DNA from: Roseiarcus sp963820095
GTDB lineage: Bacteria; Pseudomonadota; Alphaproteobacteria; Rhizobiales; Beijerinckiaceae
Assembly: GCA_963820095.1 (NCBI GenBank)
Contig: CAWFZA010000023.1
Coordinates: forward strand, 1 to 64,000
DNA: 64,000 bases
Direction: 5' to 3'
In this document: piece after piece, positions 1-8,129 of the stretch
How the letters are laid out: every line of letters begins with the position of its first letter
Numbering within the stretch: position 1 is the stretch's first letter
Notes under the pieces: model-generated
What the model was told of the DNA's origin: nothing
The model's input: only the letters and a program-made list of their open reading frames with translations
Databases searched by the model: none
Program-made: the position numbers and the translations under genes

Positions 1-569
1 ATCAAGCCGTCGCCCATCCGGCCTGCATATTTCGCGATCAAGGCCCCCGCCGCCGCGACGTAGATCGGAACCGGCGTCGCCGGCCGATCGTAGATGGTCG
101 CGTCCTTCGTGCGGTAATACTGGCCCTCGAAGGTCACTTTCTCCTCGGTCCAGAGCTGACGCATGAGAGCGATGGCCTCCCGCAGCCGCGCGAACCGCTC
201 CTTGAACTCTGGCCATTCCATGCCCGTCGAGGGCACCTCGTTCAGCGATTCCCCAGTGCCCACGCCGAGCACGATCCGGTTCGGGAACATGACGCCGAGG
301 GTGGCGAAGGCTTGTGCGACAACGGCCGGGTGATAGCGAAACGTGGGCGTCATGACGCTCGTGCCCATGACGATTCGTGACGTCACCGCCCCAAGGGCGC
401 CGAGCCACGCAAGCGAAAAAGGAGCGTGGCCGCCATGATGCTTCCATGGCTGGAAATGATCGCTGATGAACACCGAGTCGAAACCCGACTGCTCCGCGAG
501 CTTTGAAAACTGGAGCAATTCCGTCGGTCCGAATTGCTCCGCCGACGCCTTGTATCCTAGCTTGAGCAC
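1..569 (-). CDS. fgd: F420-dependent glucose-6-phosphate dehydrogenase-like protein (3' end outside window)
   Basis: The visible part is the N-terminal ~189 residues of a luciferase-like (LLM) TIM-barrel protein. It follows mycobacterial Fgd1 closely from its first residues: the start LKLGYKASAEQFGP, the block SDHFQPWKHHGGHAPFS, then GTSVMTPTFRYHPAVVAQAF, GVGTGESLNE and WPEFKERFARLREA. Fgd oxidises glucose-6-phosphate while reducing coenzyme F420 in the cytosol. The GTG start at 569 is chosen because a GGAGAAGG ribosome site lies just upstream and the protein begins as the family does. It is divergent from a second LLM gene. F420 specificity is inferred from family; the true substrate in a proteobacterium could differ. 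Confidence 0.8.
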   Translation of the reverse strand, partial: MLKLGYKASAEQFGPTELLQFSKLAEQSGFDSVFISDHFQPWKHHGGHAPFSLAWLGALGAVTSRIVMGTSVMTPTFRYHPAVVAQAFATLGVMFPNRIVLGVGTGESLNEVPSTGMEWPEFKERFARLREAIALMRQLWTEEKVTFEGQYYRTKDATIYDRPATPVPIYVAAAGALIAKYAGRMGDGL

Positions 570-704
570 GGGTCCTTCTCCGGGTCATCGGGCCTTGGCC
601 GGCCCGAGGCGTATACAATACCGCAGACAGACACCTTATGGCGACGGTTCGTCCTCGCATAGGACGGGGACGAACATCACAGGGCCGTGCGTTGGGAGCA
701 TGCG

Positions 705-1601
705 ATGAAACTCGGTGTTACATTGCCCTTGACCGACATCGGCGGCGACCCGGCCACGGTGCGAGTGTTCGCACAGGCGGCGGAGGCGGCGGGCTACGAT
801 CATCTCGCCGCGCCCGACCATGTTTTGGGCGTGAACGCCGCGAGCAGGCCGAACTGGGGCGCACGGAATACATCGGCCGATCTCTTCCATGACCCTTTCG
901 TCCTGTTCGGGTTCCTGAGCGGTTGCACGACGAGAATCGGCTTTTCGACAGAGGTGCTCATCCTGGCGCAACGCCAGACCGTGCTGGTCGCCAAGCAGGC
1001 CGCCTCGCTCGACGTGCTCAGCGGCGGCCGGCTCAGGCTCGGAATCGGGATCGGCTGGAACGAGGTGGAGTTCGTCGGCCTCAACGAGGATTTTCACAAT
1101 CGGGGCCGGCGGTCGGAGGAGCAGGTGCAGGTGATGCAAGCCCTGTGGGCCGAGCCGCATGTGAAATTCGAGGGGCGCTGGCATCACATCGATGACGCGG
1201 GCGTCAATCCGCTGCCGATCTCGCGGCGCATCCCGATCTGGTTCGGCGGGCATCATGATCTGACGCTGAGGCGCATCGCCAAATGGGGCGACGGATGGAT
1301 GATGAACGCTTACCCCGCGGGGCCCGCGGCGCAAGCCGCCTTCGCCAAGCTGCGCGGCTACGCCAAAGAAGCGGGCCGCGATCCCGCCAGCATCGGCCTC
1401 GAGGTCTGGGTCTCCACCGGCGCCGGAGACGAAGCGAGCTGGCGCGAGGAATTCGAGTTCTGGAAGAGCACGGGCGTCACGCACGTGACGCTCAACACCA
1501 CCTTCGAGCGCAACCATCACAAGCGCATCGCCTCGCGCTCGCTGCAGGCCCATCTGAGCGCGCTTATGCGATACCGCGACGCGGTCGCGAGCCTCTTGTA
1601 A
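705..1601 (+). CDS. LLM class F420-dependent oxidoreductase (TIGR03619-like)
   Basis: A ~298-residue luciferase-like monooxygenase-fold enzyme. Recognisable blocks are the N-terminal MKLGVTLPLTDIG strand, the APDHVLG loop, TRIGFSTEVLILAQRQ, and GRLRLGIGIGWNEVEF, which together mark the flavin/F420-binding barrel. These cytosolic enzymes transfer hydride between a deazaflavin or flavin and an unknown carbonyl or alcohol substrate. ATG at 705 is preferred to the in-frame ATG at 687 because GGGAG lies 6-10 bases before it and the protein then starts at the first barrel strand. It is divergent from the Fgd-like gene and convergent with the PPOX gene, four bases away. Confidence 0.8.
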   Translation: MKLGVTLPLTDIGGDPATVRVFAQAAEAAGYDHLAAPDHVLGVNAASRPNWGARNTSADLFHDPFVLFGFLSGCTTRIGFSTEVLILAQRQTVLVAKQAASLDVLSGGRLRLGIGIGWNEVEFVGLNEDFHNRGRRSEEQVQVMQALWAEPHVKFEGRWHHIDDAGVNPLPISRRIPIWFGGHHDLTLRRIAKWGDGWMMNAYPAGPAAQAAFAKLRGYAKEAGRDPASIGLEVWVSTGAGDEASWREEFEFWKSTGVTHVTLNTTFERNHHKRIASRSLQAHLSALMRYRDAVASLL

Positions 1602-1605
1602 GAGG

Positions 1606-2004
1606 TCAGCTCATCGCCTGCACGGCGGTGGGCTCAATTTCAAACATGACCCTGACCTGGCCAGGCTCGGCGAAGGGATACTTGTCCTGCCCGAGGTACT
1701 TCTTGGCGAGCGAATTGATATGCGCCGATGCGCCCTCCTCGGTCACATGCGCGACCCGGCCGCGGATCTGGATATAGCGATAGGGATTGTCGGGATCGAG
1801 GATCGAAAGCGCCACAGGCGCGCCTTCCTGCATATTGCGCACCTTCACACGACCCTTCGCGGAGTTTATCCGGATCTTGCCGTCCATGTAGTCGAACCAT
1901 ACAGGCGTCACTTGCGGCGTCCCGTCCGGCATTATGGTCGCGAGGTTCGCAAATGCCTTTTTCTGCTGGAGCAAGTCCAGATAGTCCGCAGGTATCGCCG
2001 CCAT
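1606..2004 (-). CDS. PPOX-class F420-dependent oxidoreductase (TIGR03618-like)
   Basis: A 132-residue split beta-barrel of the pyridoxamine-phosphate-oxidase fold. It shows the family pattern: a short N-terminal helix, MPDGTPQVTPVWFDY, then INSAKGRVKVRNM and ALSILDPDNPYRYIQIRGRV. Small proteins of this pattern bind F420 or flavin and reduce or oxidise small molecules in the cytosol. Length is normal for the family. It faces the Ddn-like gene across a 228-base divergent region and converges on the LLM gene. The substrate cannot be read from sequence, and FMN or heme binding remains an alternative. Confidence 0.8.
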   Translation of the reverse strand: MAAIPADYLDLLQQKKAFANLATIMPDGTPQVTPVWFDYMDGKIRINSAKGRVKVRNMQEGAPVALSILDPDNPYRYIQIRGRVAHVTEEGASAHINSLAKKYLGQDKYPFAEPGQVRVMFEIEPTAVQAMS

Positions 2005-2232
2005 GACTGCCTCCTCGTTGCGTGGGTTTCCCGCGTCGCGCCTAGCCGGAACGCGGCTTCGCCGGTGATCGACACGTTAATCGTCGCGCTCCGACATGGC
2101 AACGAGACGGTTCGGCCTTCCGAAGACAAGGGGCGGCCAACCGAGTTGGCTGCTTGCCGCTCGCGGCGCGCTTCACCCCGTTGGCCAAGCCGACGCGCGG
2201 CGCTATGCTCTCCCGTTTTGAAGGAGAAGACG

Positions 2233-2694
2233 ATGGCTGAAGCGAAACTCGCTCCGAACCTGCCGGAATGGATGGTGCAACACGCCAACCGCTATATCGC
2301 CAGCGGCGGAACCGACGGGCACATGTACACGACGACCCTGCCAGGGCGCGGCGAGATCACGACGCCGGCGCTGCTCTTGACCACCACTGGCCGCAAGTCC
2401 GGCGAGAAGTTCATATTCCCGTTGTATTACGGAACGGACGGCGACAGCTACATCATAGTCGCCTCGAAGGGCGGCGCGCCGGAACACCCTGGATGGTACC
2501 GCAATATCCTCGCCAACCCGGATGTCGAGGTGCAAGTCGGGACCAAGAAGCTGAAGGCGCGAGCCAGGACCGCGACGGGCGAGGAACGCAGCCGACTTTG
2601 GACAAAGGCGCTCCAATTCTGGCCGCCCTATGCCGATTATGCGCTCAAGACCGACCGCGAAATCCCCGTGGTCGTGCTGGACCCCGTTCATTAA
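2233..2694 (+). CDS. Ddn-like deazaflavin (F420)-dependent nitroreductase family protein
   Basis: A 153-residue protein of the DUF385/Ddn family, which in actinobacteria uses reduced F420 to reduce nitroaromatics and quinones. Diagnostic blocks are LLLTTTGRKSGEKFIFPLYYG, split here by the usual GRKSG turn, and GAPEHPGWYRNILANPDV (residues ~80-97), then a C-terminal YADYALKTDREIPVVVL. The ATG at 2233 follows AAGGAGAAGA. It is the fourth F420-family gene in 2.7 kb. No signal peptide is visible. Quinone reductase or nitroreductase activity is family inference only. Confidence 0.82.
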   Translation: MAEAKLAPNLPEWMVQHANRYIASGGTDGHMYTTTLPGRGEITTPALLLTTTGRKSGEKFIFPLYYGTDGDSYIIVASKGGAPEHPGWYRNILANPDVEVQVGTKKLKARARTATGEERSRLWTKALQFWPPYADYALKTDREIPVVVLDPVH

Positions 2695-2906
2695 CTGCAA
2701 GACTTGACAGTCTAGGCGGTTGGAGCGCGGCGCGGGCCGCGGGCGTCTCCGGCCGGTCGGAGCTCTTTTCGAGCGGGGTCGCCCAGCTATTCTGGTCGAC
2801 CAGCGGAGCGTTGGGCGCTCTGGTCTGAAACGGCCCTATCCTTCCATGAACGACCGCATTGGCTTCGCCGTCCCCCAGCAAGGCCGCAGATACCATTGAT
2901 TTTCCG

Positions 2907-2936
2907 CGATGGGCGCGGCATTGACCGCGCCCATCG
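2907..2936. repeat. 12-bp perfect inverted repeat in a 339-base non-coding stretch
   Basis: The arms 2907-2918 and 2925-2936 (CGATGGGCGCGG and its complement) enclose a 6-base loop. No T-tract follows, so it is only a weak terminator candidate for the Ddn-like gene. The rest of 2695-3033 shows no credible gene; an in-frame extension of the downstream exported protein reaches back into it but lacks a ribosome site. Confidence 0.5.
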
Positions 2937-3033
2937 ATGGGAGCGACCTCGAATCACCGGCGAGATCCCGCTCTTTTGCTTTCGGTGCGCCGCCTTATAT
3001 GCAGCCGACAGAGTTGAGCGAAAGGAAGTGATT

Positions 3034-3438
3034 ATGGTTCGGTTCGTTCGGCTCTTTGCCGCCGCTGCGCTTGCGGCAGGCATGGCGGCGGCCGCGCCGG
3101 CTGCGAATGCCCAGACGGCGCCGTTGGAGGAGGGCGCTGTTCAGACGACAGGGCCGCTGGGCGCGACGCCCCAGAAGGCGAAGGCCCGGCAGACGGCGCT
3201 CAAGAAGCGAGCGAAGCGCCCGGTTCCGGAAGGCAGGCAGATCACGGTGCACGCCCGGCCGTCCTACCTGACCGCCGGCACGCAGGTCCCCGTCGGCTCG
3301 GTCGGCAACGGTTACGTCTATGGCACGTTCAACCAGCCGACGCCGATCGAGGGAACGTTCATGGGCATGCGCGGCCGAGAACGGGTCACCGATCAGTTCG
3401 GCAATGCTGCGCCAGGCTTGACCCTGTTCAGGTTCTGA
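3034..3438 (+). CDS. small exported basic protein of unknown function
   Basis: 134 residues. A Sec signal peptide is clear: MVRFVRLF, then an alanine-rich core, and a likely cut after the ANA-Q site near residue 26. The mature protein has a Lys/Arg-rich stretch (KKRAKRPVP) and a C-terminal half with VPVGSVGNGYVYGTF and GMRGRERVTDQFGN. I do not recognise the family. The ATG at 3034 has AAAGGAAG upstream; the longer reading from 2995 lacks one. It converges on the Uma2 gene. A periplasmic location is inferred. Confidence 0.6.
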   Translation: MVRFVRLFAAAALAAGMAAAAPAANAQTAPLEEGAVQTTGPLGATPQKAKARQTALKKRAKRPVPEGRQITVHARPSYLTAGTQVPVGSVGNGYVYGTFNQPTPIEGTFMGMRGRERVTDQFGNAAPGLTLFRF

Positions 3439-3457
3439 GTTCGACGGGCTGGGTCGA

Positions 3458-4009
3458 TCAGGGCAGCGGGAACAAAGCCTCGACCGCGACCTCAAAGCCC
3501 GGCGGTTCGAGCCTGACGGCGCCGTCCGTCAGCACACGGGTCTCGATCGCGTCGCCAGATCCACGCTTGTGGTGAATGACGACGTGTTGCTCGGGATCGA
3601 GAATCAGATAGTGCTGCACGCTCGGAAGCGAGAAATAGCCGCTGAGCTTGCGGCCATGATCGATCGCGGCGGTGCTGGGAGACAGGACTTCGACCAAGAT
3701 GATGGGGTCGTTTATGGCGATGGTCTCGTCAGAACGACGGGGGCCGCAGACGACTGATGCGTCCGGTTCGTAGGTTGTCCGCGCGTCAACGCGAATTGCC
3801 ATACCGTCGGTAAAAACTTCGCACGGCAAGCCCGCTGCCGCCACGGCAGCGTCTAGAGCCTTTGCTGCGCTAAACTTGGTGCGAATGTAAGCCGCCCGTT
3901 CCGGCGCCATCATCACCGGAACGCCGTCATGCAGCTCCCAACGCCCTTCCTGGCCCTCGGCCCAAGGCAGGAACTCCTCGACAGTCATCAGCTTGAGCGC
4001 GGTCGACAT
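3458..4009 (-). CDS. Uma2 family endonuclease-like protein (DUF820)
   Basis: 183 residues with the whole Uma2 pattern: MTVEEFLPWAEGQEGRWELHDG at the start (the W-E-L-x-D-G motif), YEPDASVVCG in the centre, and DPIILVEVLSPSTAAIDHGRK, which supplies the D...E-V-L-S-P-S-T acidic core of the PD-(D/E)XK fold, then YFSLPSVQHYLILDP. Members are common in genomes with unknown physiological roles. No toxin or restriction partner is adjacent. It lies downstream of, and on the same strand as, mmsA. Confidence 0.82.
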   Translation of the reverse strand: MSTALKLMTVEEFLPWAEGQEGRWELHDGVPVMMAPERAAYIRTKFSAAKALDAAVAAAGLPCEVFTDGMAIRVDARTTYEPDASVVCGPRRSDETIAINDPIILVEVLSPSTAAIDHGRKLSGYFSLPSVQHYLILDPEQHVVIHHKRGSGDAIETRVLTDGAVRLEPPGFEVAVEALFPLP

Positions 4010-4085
4010 CCGAGCTTCTCGCGAGCCTCCCGCGCACGCGGGACGAGAGCCAGCATAGGCCCCCGTCTCGCCTCGTCCAAGCCCC

Positions 4086-5582
4086 TCAGTTCATTGTCGG
4101 GATCGAGAACTGCGCCCCGTCCTTGATGCCGGACGGCCAGCGGGCGGTGACGGTCTTGGTGCGGGTGTAGAAGCGGATCGAATCCGGCCCGTGCTGGTTC
4201 AGGTCGCCGAAGGCCGAGCGCTTCCACCCGCCGAACGTGTGGTAGGCGAGCGGCACGGGAATCGGAAAATTGACCCCGACCATGCCGACCTTGACCTTGG
4301 ACGCGAAGTCGCGCGCCGCGTCGCCGTCACGGGTGAAGATGGCGACGCCATTGCCGTATTCGTGGTCGTTGCAGAGTCCCAGCGCCTCGCCGTAGTCGTG
4401 GGCGCGCACGACCGACAGGACGGGACCGAAGATCTCCTCCTTGTAGATGCGCATGTCCTTGGTCACATTGTCGAACAGGCAGCCGCCCATGTAGAAGCCG
4501 TTCTCATAGCCCTGCATTTTGAAGTCGCGGCCATCGACGAGAAGCTTCGCGCCCTCCTTGACGCCGACGTCGACATAGCCGCGCACCTTCTCGAGCGCAG
4601 CCTTCGTCACGAGCGGGCCGTAGTCCGCCCCGGCGTCGGTCGACGGCCCGATCTTCAAGGACTCGACGCGGGGAATGAGGCGCTTGACGAGTTCGTCCGC
4701 CGTCCCCTTGCCGACCGGAACCGCGACCGAGATCGCCATGCAGCGCTCGCCCGCCGAACCGTAGCCGGCGCCGATGAGCGCATCGACCGTCTGGTCCATG
4801 TCCGCGTCGGGCATCACCACCATATGATTCTTGGCGCCGCCGAAGCACTGCACCCGTTTTCCGGTCGCCGTGCCGCGCGTGTAGATGTATTCGGCGATCG
4901 GGGTCGAGCCGACGAAGCCGATCGCCTGAATGTCGGGATCGTCGAGGATGGCGTCGACCGCCTCCTTGTCGCCGTTCACGACGTTGAGGATGCCGGGAGG
5001 CCCGCCGGCTTCGACGAACAGTTCGCCAAGCCGCATCGGCACGCCGGGATCGCGCTCCGAGGGTTTCAGGATGAAGGCGTTGCCGCAGGCGATCGCCGGC
5101 GCGAGCTTCCATAAGGGGATCATCGCGGGAAAGTTGAACGGCGTGATGCCGGCGACGACGCCGAGCGGCTGGCGCATGGAATAAAGATCGATACCGGTTC
5201 CGGCGTTGTCGCTATATTCGCCCTTCATCAGATGGGGAATGCCGAGCGCGAACTCAACGACCTCGACGCCGCGCTGAATGTCGCCCCTGGCGTCGGCGAT
5301 CGTCTTGCCGTGCTCGCGCGCCAGAATGTCAGCGAGCTCGTCGTTGTTCTTGGCGATGAGGTCGATGAACTTCATCAATACGCGGGCGCGGCGTTGCGGA
5401 TTGACCGCCGCCCAAGCGAGCTGCGCTTCTTTCGCGTTCTCGACCGCCGCGCGCACTTCAGCCTTGGAGGCAAGCGCGACCTGCGCTCGTACCGTTCCGT
5501 CCATCGGCTGGAAGACGTCGGCGGTTCGTCCCGACTTGCCGGCGACGGGCTTGCCGCCGATGAAATGGCCGTATTCGATCAT
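4086..5582 (-). CDS. mmsA: CoA-acylating methylmalonate-semialdehyde dehydrogenase
   Basis: A 498-residue aldehyde dehydrogenase of the MmsA/IolA branch, which converts methylmalonate or malonate semialdehyde with CoA and NAD+ into propionyl- or acetyl-CoA in valine, inositol and beta-alanine catabolism. The catalytic Cys sits in GSAGERCMAIS. Other family blocks are IEYGHFIGGKPVAG at the start, GITPFNFPAMIPLW, FVGSTPIAEYIY, FGGAKNHMVVMPDA and EIFGPVLSVVR. The ATG at 5582 has GGGAG upstream and gives the family N-terminus; a longer reading to 5639 adds 19 atypical residues. The LysR gene at 7207 is the likely regulator, separated from it by two toxin-antitoxin pairs. Confidence 0.93.
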   Translation of the reverse strand: MIEYGHFIGGKPVAGKSGRTADVFQPMDGTVRAQVALASKAEVRAAVENAKEAQLAWAAVNPQRRARVLMKFIDLIAKNNDELADILAREHGKTIADARGDIQRGVEVVEFALGIPHLMKGEYSDNAGTGIDLYSMRQPLGVVAGITPFNFPAMIPLWKLAPAIACGNAFILKPSERDPGVPMRLGELFVEAGGPPGILNVVNGDKEAVDAILDDPDIQAIGFVGSTPIAEYIYTRGTATGKRVQCFGGAKNHMVVMPDADMDQTVDALIGAGYGSAGERCMAISVAVPVGKGTADELVKRLIPRVESLKIGPSTDAGADYGPLVTKAALEKVRGYVDVGVKEGAKLLVDGRDFKMQGYENGFYMGGCLFDNVTKDMRIYKEEIFGPVLSVVRAHDYGEALGLCNDHEYGNGVAIFTRDGDAARDFASKVKVGMVGVNFPIPVPLAYHTFGGWKRSAFGDLNQHGPDSIRFYTRTKTVTARWPSGIKDGAQFSIPTMN

Positions 5583-5679
5583 GTTCCGCTCCCTGATGTC
5601 GCTGCTGGTGAGCTCTTTATGCGCCACGAATTTGCGCACAGCAATTCGATAGATCGCGCATCGGCTGTGCGAAAATGGG

Positions 5680-6228
5680 CTAAGGCGGATCGTTCGCGTA
5701 GGATGGCGAAGCCTCCAATCGCCGGCGAATGTCGGCCATCCGTGCGATCATCGCGCGTTGGGGATCAAACGGCAGGTCGATAAAACCCCAGCGCGCATAG
5801 AATCCGCGTAAGCTCTCATCGAGCGGATGAGTGATGACAGCTGTGCTCCCAACGCTATCGGACGCCTTCAAAGCTGTCCTCAGCGCAAACTGGAGGAGCG
5901 ATAGCCCGTGACCCTGACCCCGCCACGCGGTGTCGACCGCGAGTTGGCCCAAGAGCGTCACGGGAACCGGATCGGGCTGATTGCGCTGTCGTGCCTTCGG
6001 CAGAAAGGCGCGCTCGATTTGCGAAGAACTCAGCGCAACGTAACCGACGATCCGGCCCGAGGCGACGTCTGCAATGACGTTGACCCGAGACGCTCCGTTC
6101 GCATGATTGTTCCAGGCATGCCGTCTGAACCATTCGTTCAACGCTGGCCGGCCGCAGTCGAATAGCGCCCGATCGTCGCCATGGGTCAGCGGGCGCAGCG
6201 AAAAAACCGCGGCGCTTACCGTTCCCAC
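5680..6228 (-). CDS. GNAT-family acetyltransferase toxin (TacT/AtaT type)
   Basis: 182 residues from a GTG start. It has the short GNAT toxin layout: FSLRPLTHGDDRALFDCG at the start, then a beta strand GRIVGYVALSSSQIER, and the acetyl-CoA loop LAVDTAWRGQGHGLSLL (Q/R-x-x-G-x-G/A variant), ending in FYARWGFIDLP. Toxins of this class acetylate aminoacyl-tRNA and stop translation. The start overlaps the 3' end of the DUF1778 antitoxin gene by 13 bases, the usual order of this pair (antitoxin first). Confidence 0.85.
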   Translation of the reverse strand: MGTVSAAVFSLRPLTHGDDRALFDCGRPALNEWFRRHAWNNHANGASRVNVIADVASGRIVGYVALSSSQIERAFLPKARQRNQPDPVPVTLLGQLAVDTAWRGQGHGLSLLQFALRTALKASDSVGSTAVITHPLDESLRGFYARWGFIDLPFDPQRAMIARMADIRRRLEASPSYANDPP

Positions 6229-6494
6229 GTTGGCTTTCGGCGAAACAGCTCCACAAGGCCGGGAATGTCTTCCGCCGGCCGCGCCGCCCACGCCTCGAAA
6301 GCCTCCCACGATTCCGCTGGAATTGTTACGGTCGAGCGGTTCAGGACTTCCATCTCGGCCGCCTCGACCGCGGCGCGCCGCACAAAATCGCTGATGGAGG
6401 TGCGACTTTGGCTCGCGGCCGCATCGAGCAATTCCCGCTCCGTCGGGCTGACCCGGACGCTCAGAATGGACGTGGCGGTTCGTGCTTTGCTCAT
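6216..6494 (-). CDS. DUF1778 (TacA-like) antitoxin
   Basis: 92 residues from the ATG at 6494. It is a ribbon-helix-helix antitoxin: ATSILSVRVSPTERELLDAAAS carries the DNA-binding strand and first helix, and SISDFVRRAAVEAAE the second. The C-terminal tail would wrap the GNAT toxin. It is the first gene of the pair and overlaps the toxin start. It probably represses its own promoter in the 118-base gap facing the AbrB-type antitoxin gene. A longer reading to 6626 has no ribosome site. Confidence 0.85.
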   Translation of the reverse strand: MSKARTATSILSVRVSPTERELLDAAASQSRTSISDFVRRAAVEAAEMEVLNRSTVTIPAESWEAFEAWAARPAEDIPGLVELFRRKPTWER

Positions 6495-6612
6495 GCGTAT
6501 GACATTAGCATACGCCATGCTGGTTCTCAAACGGCTCGTAGCGGCGTCACACCCTCGACGCCCTTCTTGATTTGAAAGGATTTTCCTTAAATAACCAGAT
6601 GAGGAGAGCGTG

Positions 6613-6828
6613 ATGATCACGAGCAAGTTGACAAGCGAAGCGCAAACGACAATTCCGCAGCCTGTCCGCGCGGCCCTCCATCTGACCGAGGGCGACGAAC
6701 TCGTCTATGAAATCGACGGTGGCAGAGTCATTTTGACGAAGGCGTCGAATCGTGCGGGCGAAGACCCTTTCGGCGCGTTCTCGGAATGGGATGGCGTCGC
6801 CGACCGAAAGGCCTATGCCAACCTTTGA
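6613..6828 (+). CDS. AbrB/MazE-like antitoxin
   Basis: 71 residues with the swapped-hairpin AbrB DNA-binding fold: ITSKLTSEAQTTIPQPVRAAL, then LTEGDELVYEIDGGRVILTKA. A short acidic C-terminal tail (GEDPFGAFSEWD) would bind the toxin. ATG at 6613 is used because GAGGAGAGC lies at the right distance; a GTG at 6610 directly precedes it. It overlaps the PemK-like toxin gene by 14 bases. Confidence 0.82.
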   Translation: MITSKLTSEAQTTIPQPVRAALHLTEGDELVYEIDGGRVILTKASNRAGEDPFGAFSEWDGVADRKAYANL

Positions 6829-7189
6829 GCAGGGCGACGTCGTTCGCGTGCCCTTTCCCTATACGGATCGCTCGACCCGCCAGCGCCGTCCCGCTTTGGT
6901 CGTCTCGCGAGGCGGCCTTGGCGAGGACAACCGTCTGTTTTGGGTCGCGATGATCACGAGCGCCGAAAACCGATCTTGGGCGGACGACATTCCCCTCGGA
7001 GAGACCTACCCCGAGGCCGGCCTCCCGGCGCCGTCCCTTATTCGCCCGTGCAAATTGGCGACCATGGAAAGCGGTCACGCGGAGAAGATCGGGCGCGTGA
7101 ACGAGGACCTGTTGGAGAGAGAGTTGTCGCGTACCTGCAGCGCTCGATCTACCCCTAAAGGTCGAATTGGAACCTGGCTGAGCGTTTAA
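6815..7189 (+). CDS. PemK/MazF-like mRNA interferase toxin, C-terminus frameshifted
   Basis: The start, MPTFEQGDVVRVPFPYTDR, and the block RRPALVVSRGG are the standard MazF/PemK core; SLIRPCKLATME is the second conserved strand. Toxins of this family cut mRNA. Near 7120 the reading frame leaves the family: as written the tail reads SRTCSARSTPKG and runs to 7189, but the next frame reads VVAYLQRSIYP and stops at 7158, which is the expected family end. A one- or two-base change in GGAGAGAGAGTTG is the likely cause, by mutation or sequence error. Confidence 0.78.
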   Translation: MPTFEQGDVVRVPFPYTDRSTRQRRPALVVSRGGLGEDNRLFWVAMITSAENRSWADDIPLGETYPEAGLPAPSLIRPCKLATMESGHAEKIGRVNEDLLERELSRTCSARSTPKGRIGTWLSV

Positions 7190-7206
7190 TCTGAGCAGGC
7201 TTCGTC

Positions 7207-8088
7207 ATGGATTGGGACAATGTCCGCGTCTTCCTCGCCGTCGCGCGCGGCGGCCAGTTCGTCGCCGCCGCCAAACGGCTCAAGCTCGACCACGCGACGG
7301 TCAGCCGGCGCATCGCGGCGCTCGAAGAGGCGATCGGCGCCAAGCTGTTCGACCGGCGCACGACCGGCGCCAAGCTCACCGGCGCGGGCCAGCGGTTCAT
7401 CGGCGCCGCCGAGCAGATGGAGAGCGCGTTCCTGCATGCGCAGGGCGAAATCTCCGGCGTCGATCTCGAGCTTGCGGGAGACGTGCGCATCGGCGCGCCG
7501 GACGGGTTCTCGACTTATTATCTCACCGGGGCTCTGCGCGACTTCGCCGAGCGTCATCCTGGCGTGCGCCTGCAACTGATGCCGCTGCCGCAACTGACGC
7601 CGCTCGCGCGCCGCGAAGTCGACGTCGTGATCGGCCTCGACAAGCCGGAAGCCGGACGCTTCGTCGCCCGCAAGCTCACCGATTATTCTCTCGGGATCTA
7701 TGCGAGCGCGTCCTATCTCAAGCACAACGGCGCGCCGGCTGACGTCGAGGCGCTCACGGCTCATCGCCTCATCGGCTATGTCGAGGAGCATGCGTTCTCC
7801 TCCGCGCTCGACTATGTGCGCGAACTCTACGCCGGCGCGCCGACCAGCTTCGAAAGCGCGAACGCGGTCACGCAGCTCGAGGCCGTGCGCGCCGGCGTCG
7901 GCTTAGGCGTCGTGCACGACTTCATCGCCCACAAGTTCAAGGACCTGAAACGCGTCCTGCCGGAACGCCGCGCGATGCGTTCCTATTGGCTGGTGACCCA
8001 CGAGGATACGCGTGGCCTCGGACGCATTCGCGCGGTCGCCGAGCATCTGGGCAAGGCGGTCACGCGTGACCGATCTATCTTTCTTTGA
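7207..8088 (+). CDS. LysR family transcriptional regulator, probable regulator of mmsA
   Basis: 293 residues: N-terminal winged helix-turn-helix (MDWDNVRVFLAVARGGQFV, then LDHATVSRRIAALEEAIGAKLF) and a LysR substrate-binding domain from ~90 (GDVRIGAPDGFSTYYL, DVVIGLDKPE). The motif around residues 25-45 differs from the common form by using K-x-L-D-H-A-T-V-S, typical of a rhizobial subgroup that I associate with mmsA loci. The start is the only one that gives the full DNA-binding domain. The effector is unknown and the mmsA link is by context. Confidence 0.85.
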   Translation: MDWDNVRVFLAVARGGQFVAAAKRLKLDHATVSRRIAALEEAIGAKLFDRRTTGAKLTGAGQRFIGAAEQMESAFLHAQGEISGVDLELAGDVRIGAPDGFSTYYLTGALRDFAERHPGVRLQLMPLPQLTPLARREVDVVIGLDKPEAGRFVARKLTDYSLGIYASASYLKHNGAPADVEALTAHRLIGYVEEHAFSSALDYVRELYAGAPTSFESANAVTQLEAVRAGVGLGVVHDFIAHKFKDLKRVLPERRAMRSYWLVTHEDTRGLGRIRAVAEHLGKAVTRDRSIFL

Positions 8089-8129
8089 GGCGTGCCGACG
8101 CCTCGACCTTCGTCCGCTTCGCCAACTCC

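Noticed and set aside
4191..5114. Long plus-strand open frame antisense to mmsA
   Set aside because: It is the complement of a strongly conserved aldehyde dehydrogenase in high-G+C DNA; the translation has no family features.
8087..8104. 7-bp hairpin between the convergent LysR and exported-protein genes
   Set aside because: Short stem and no T-run on either strand; too weak to call a terminator.
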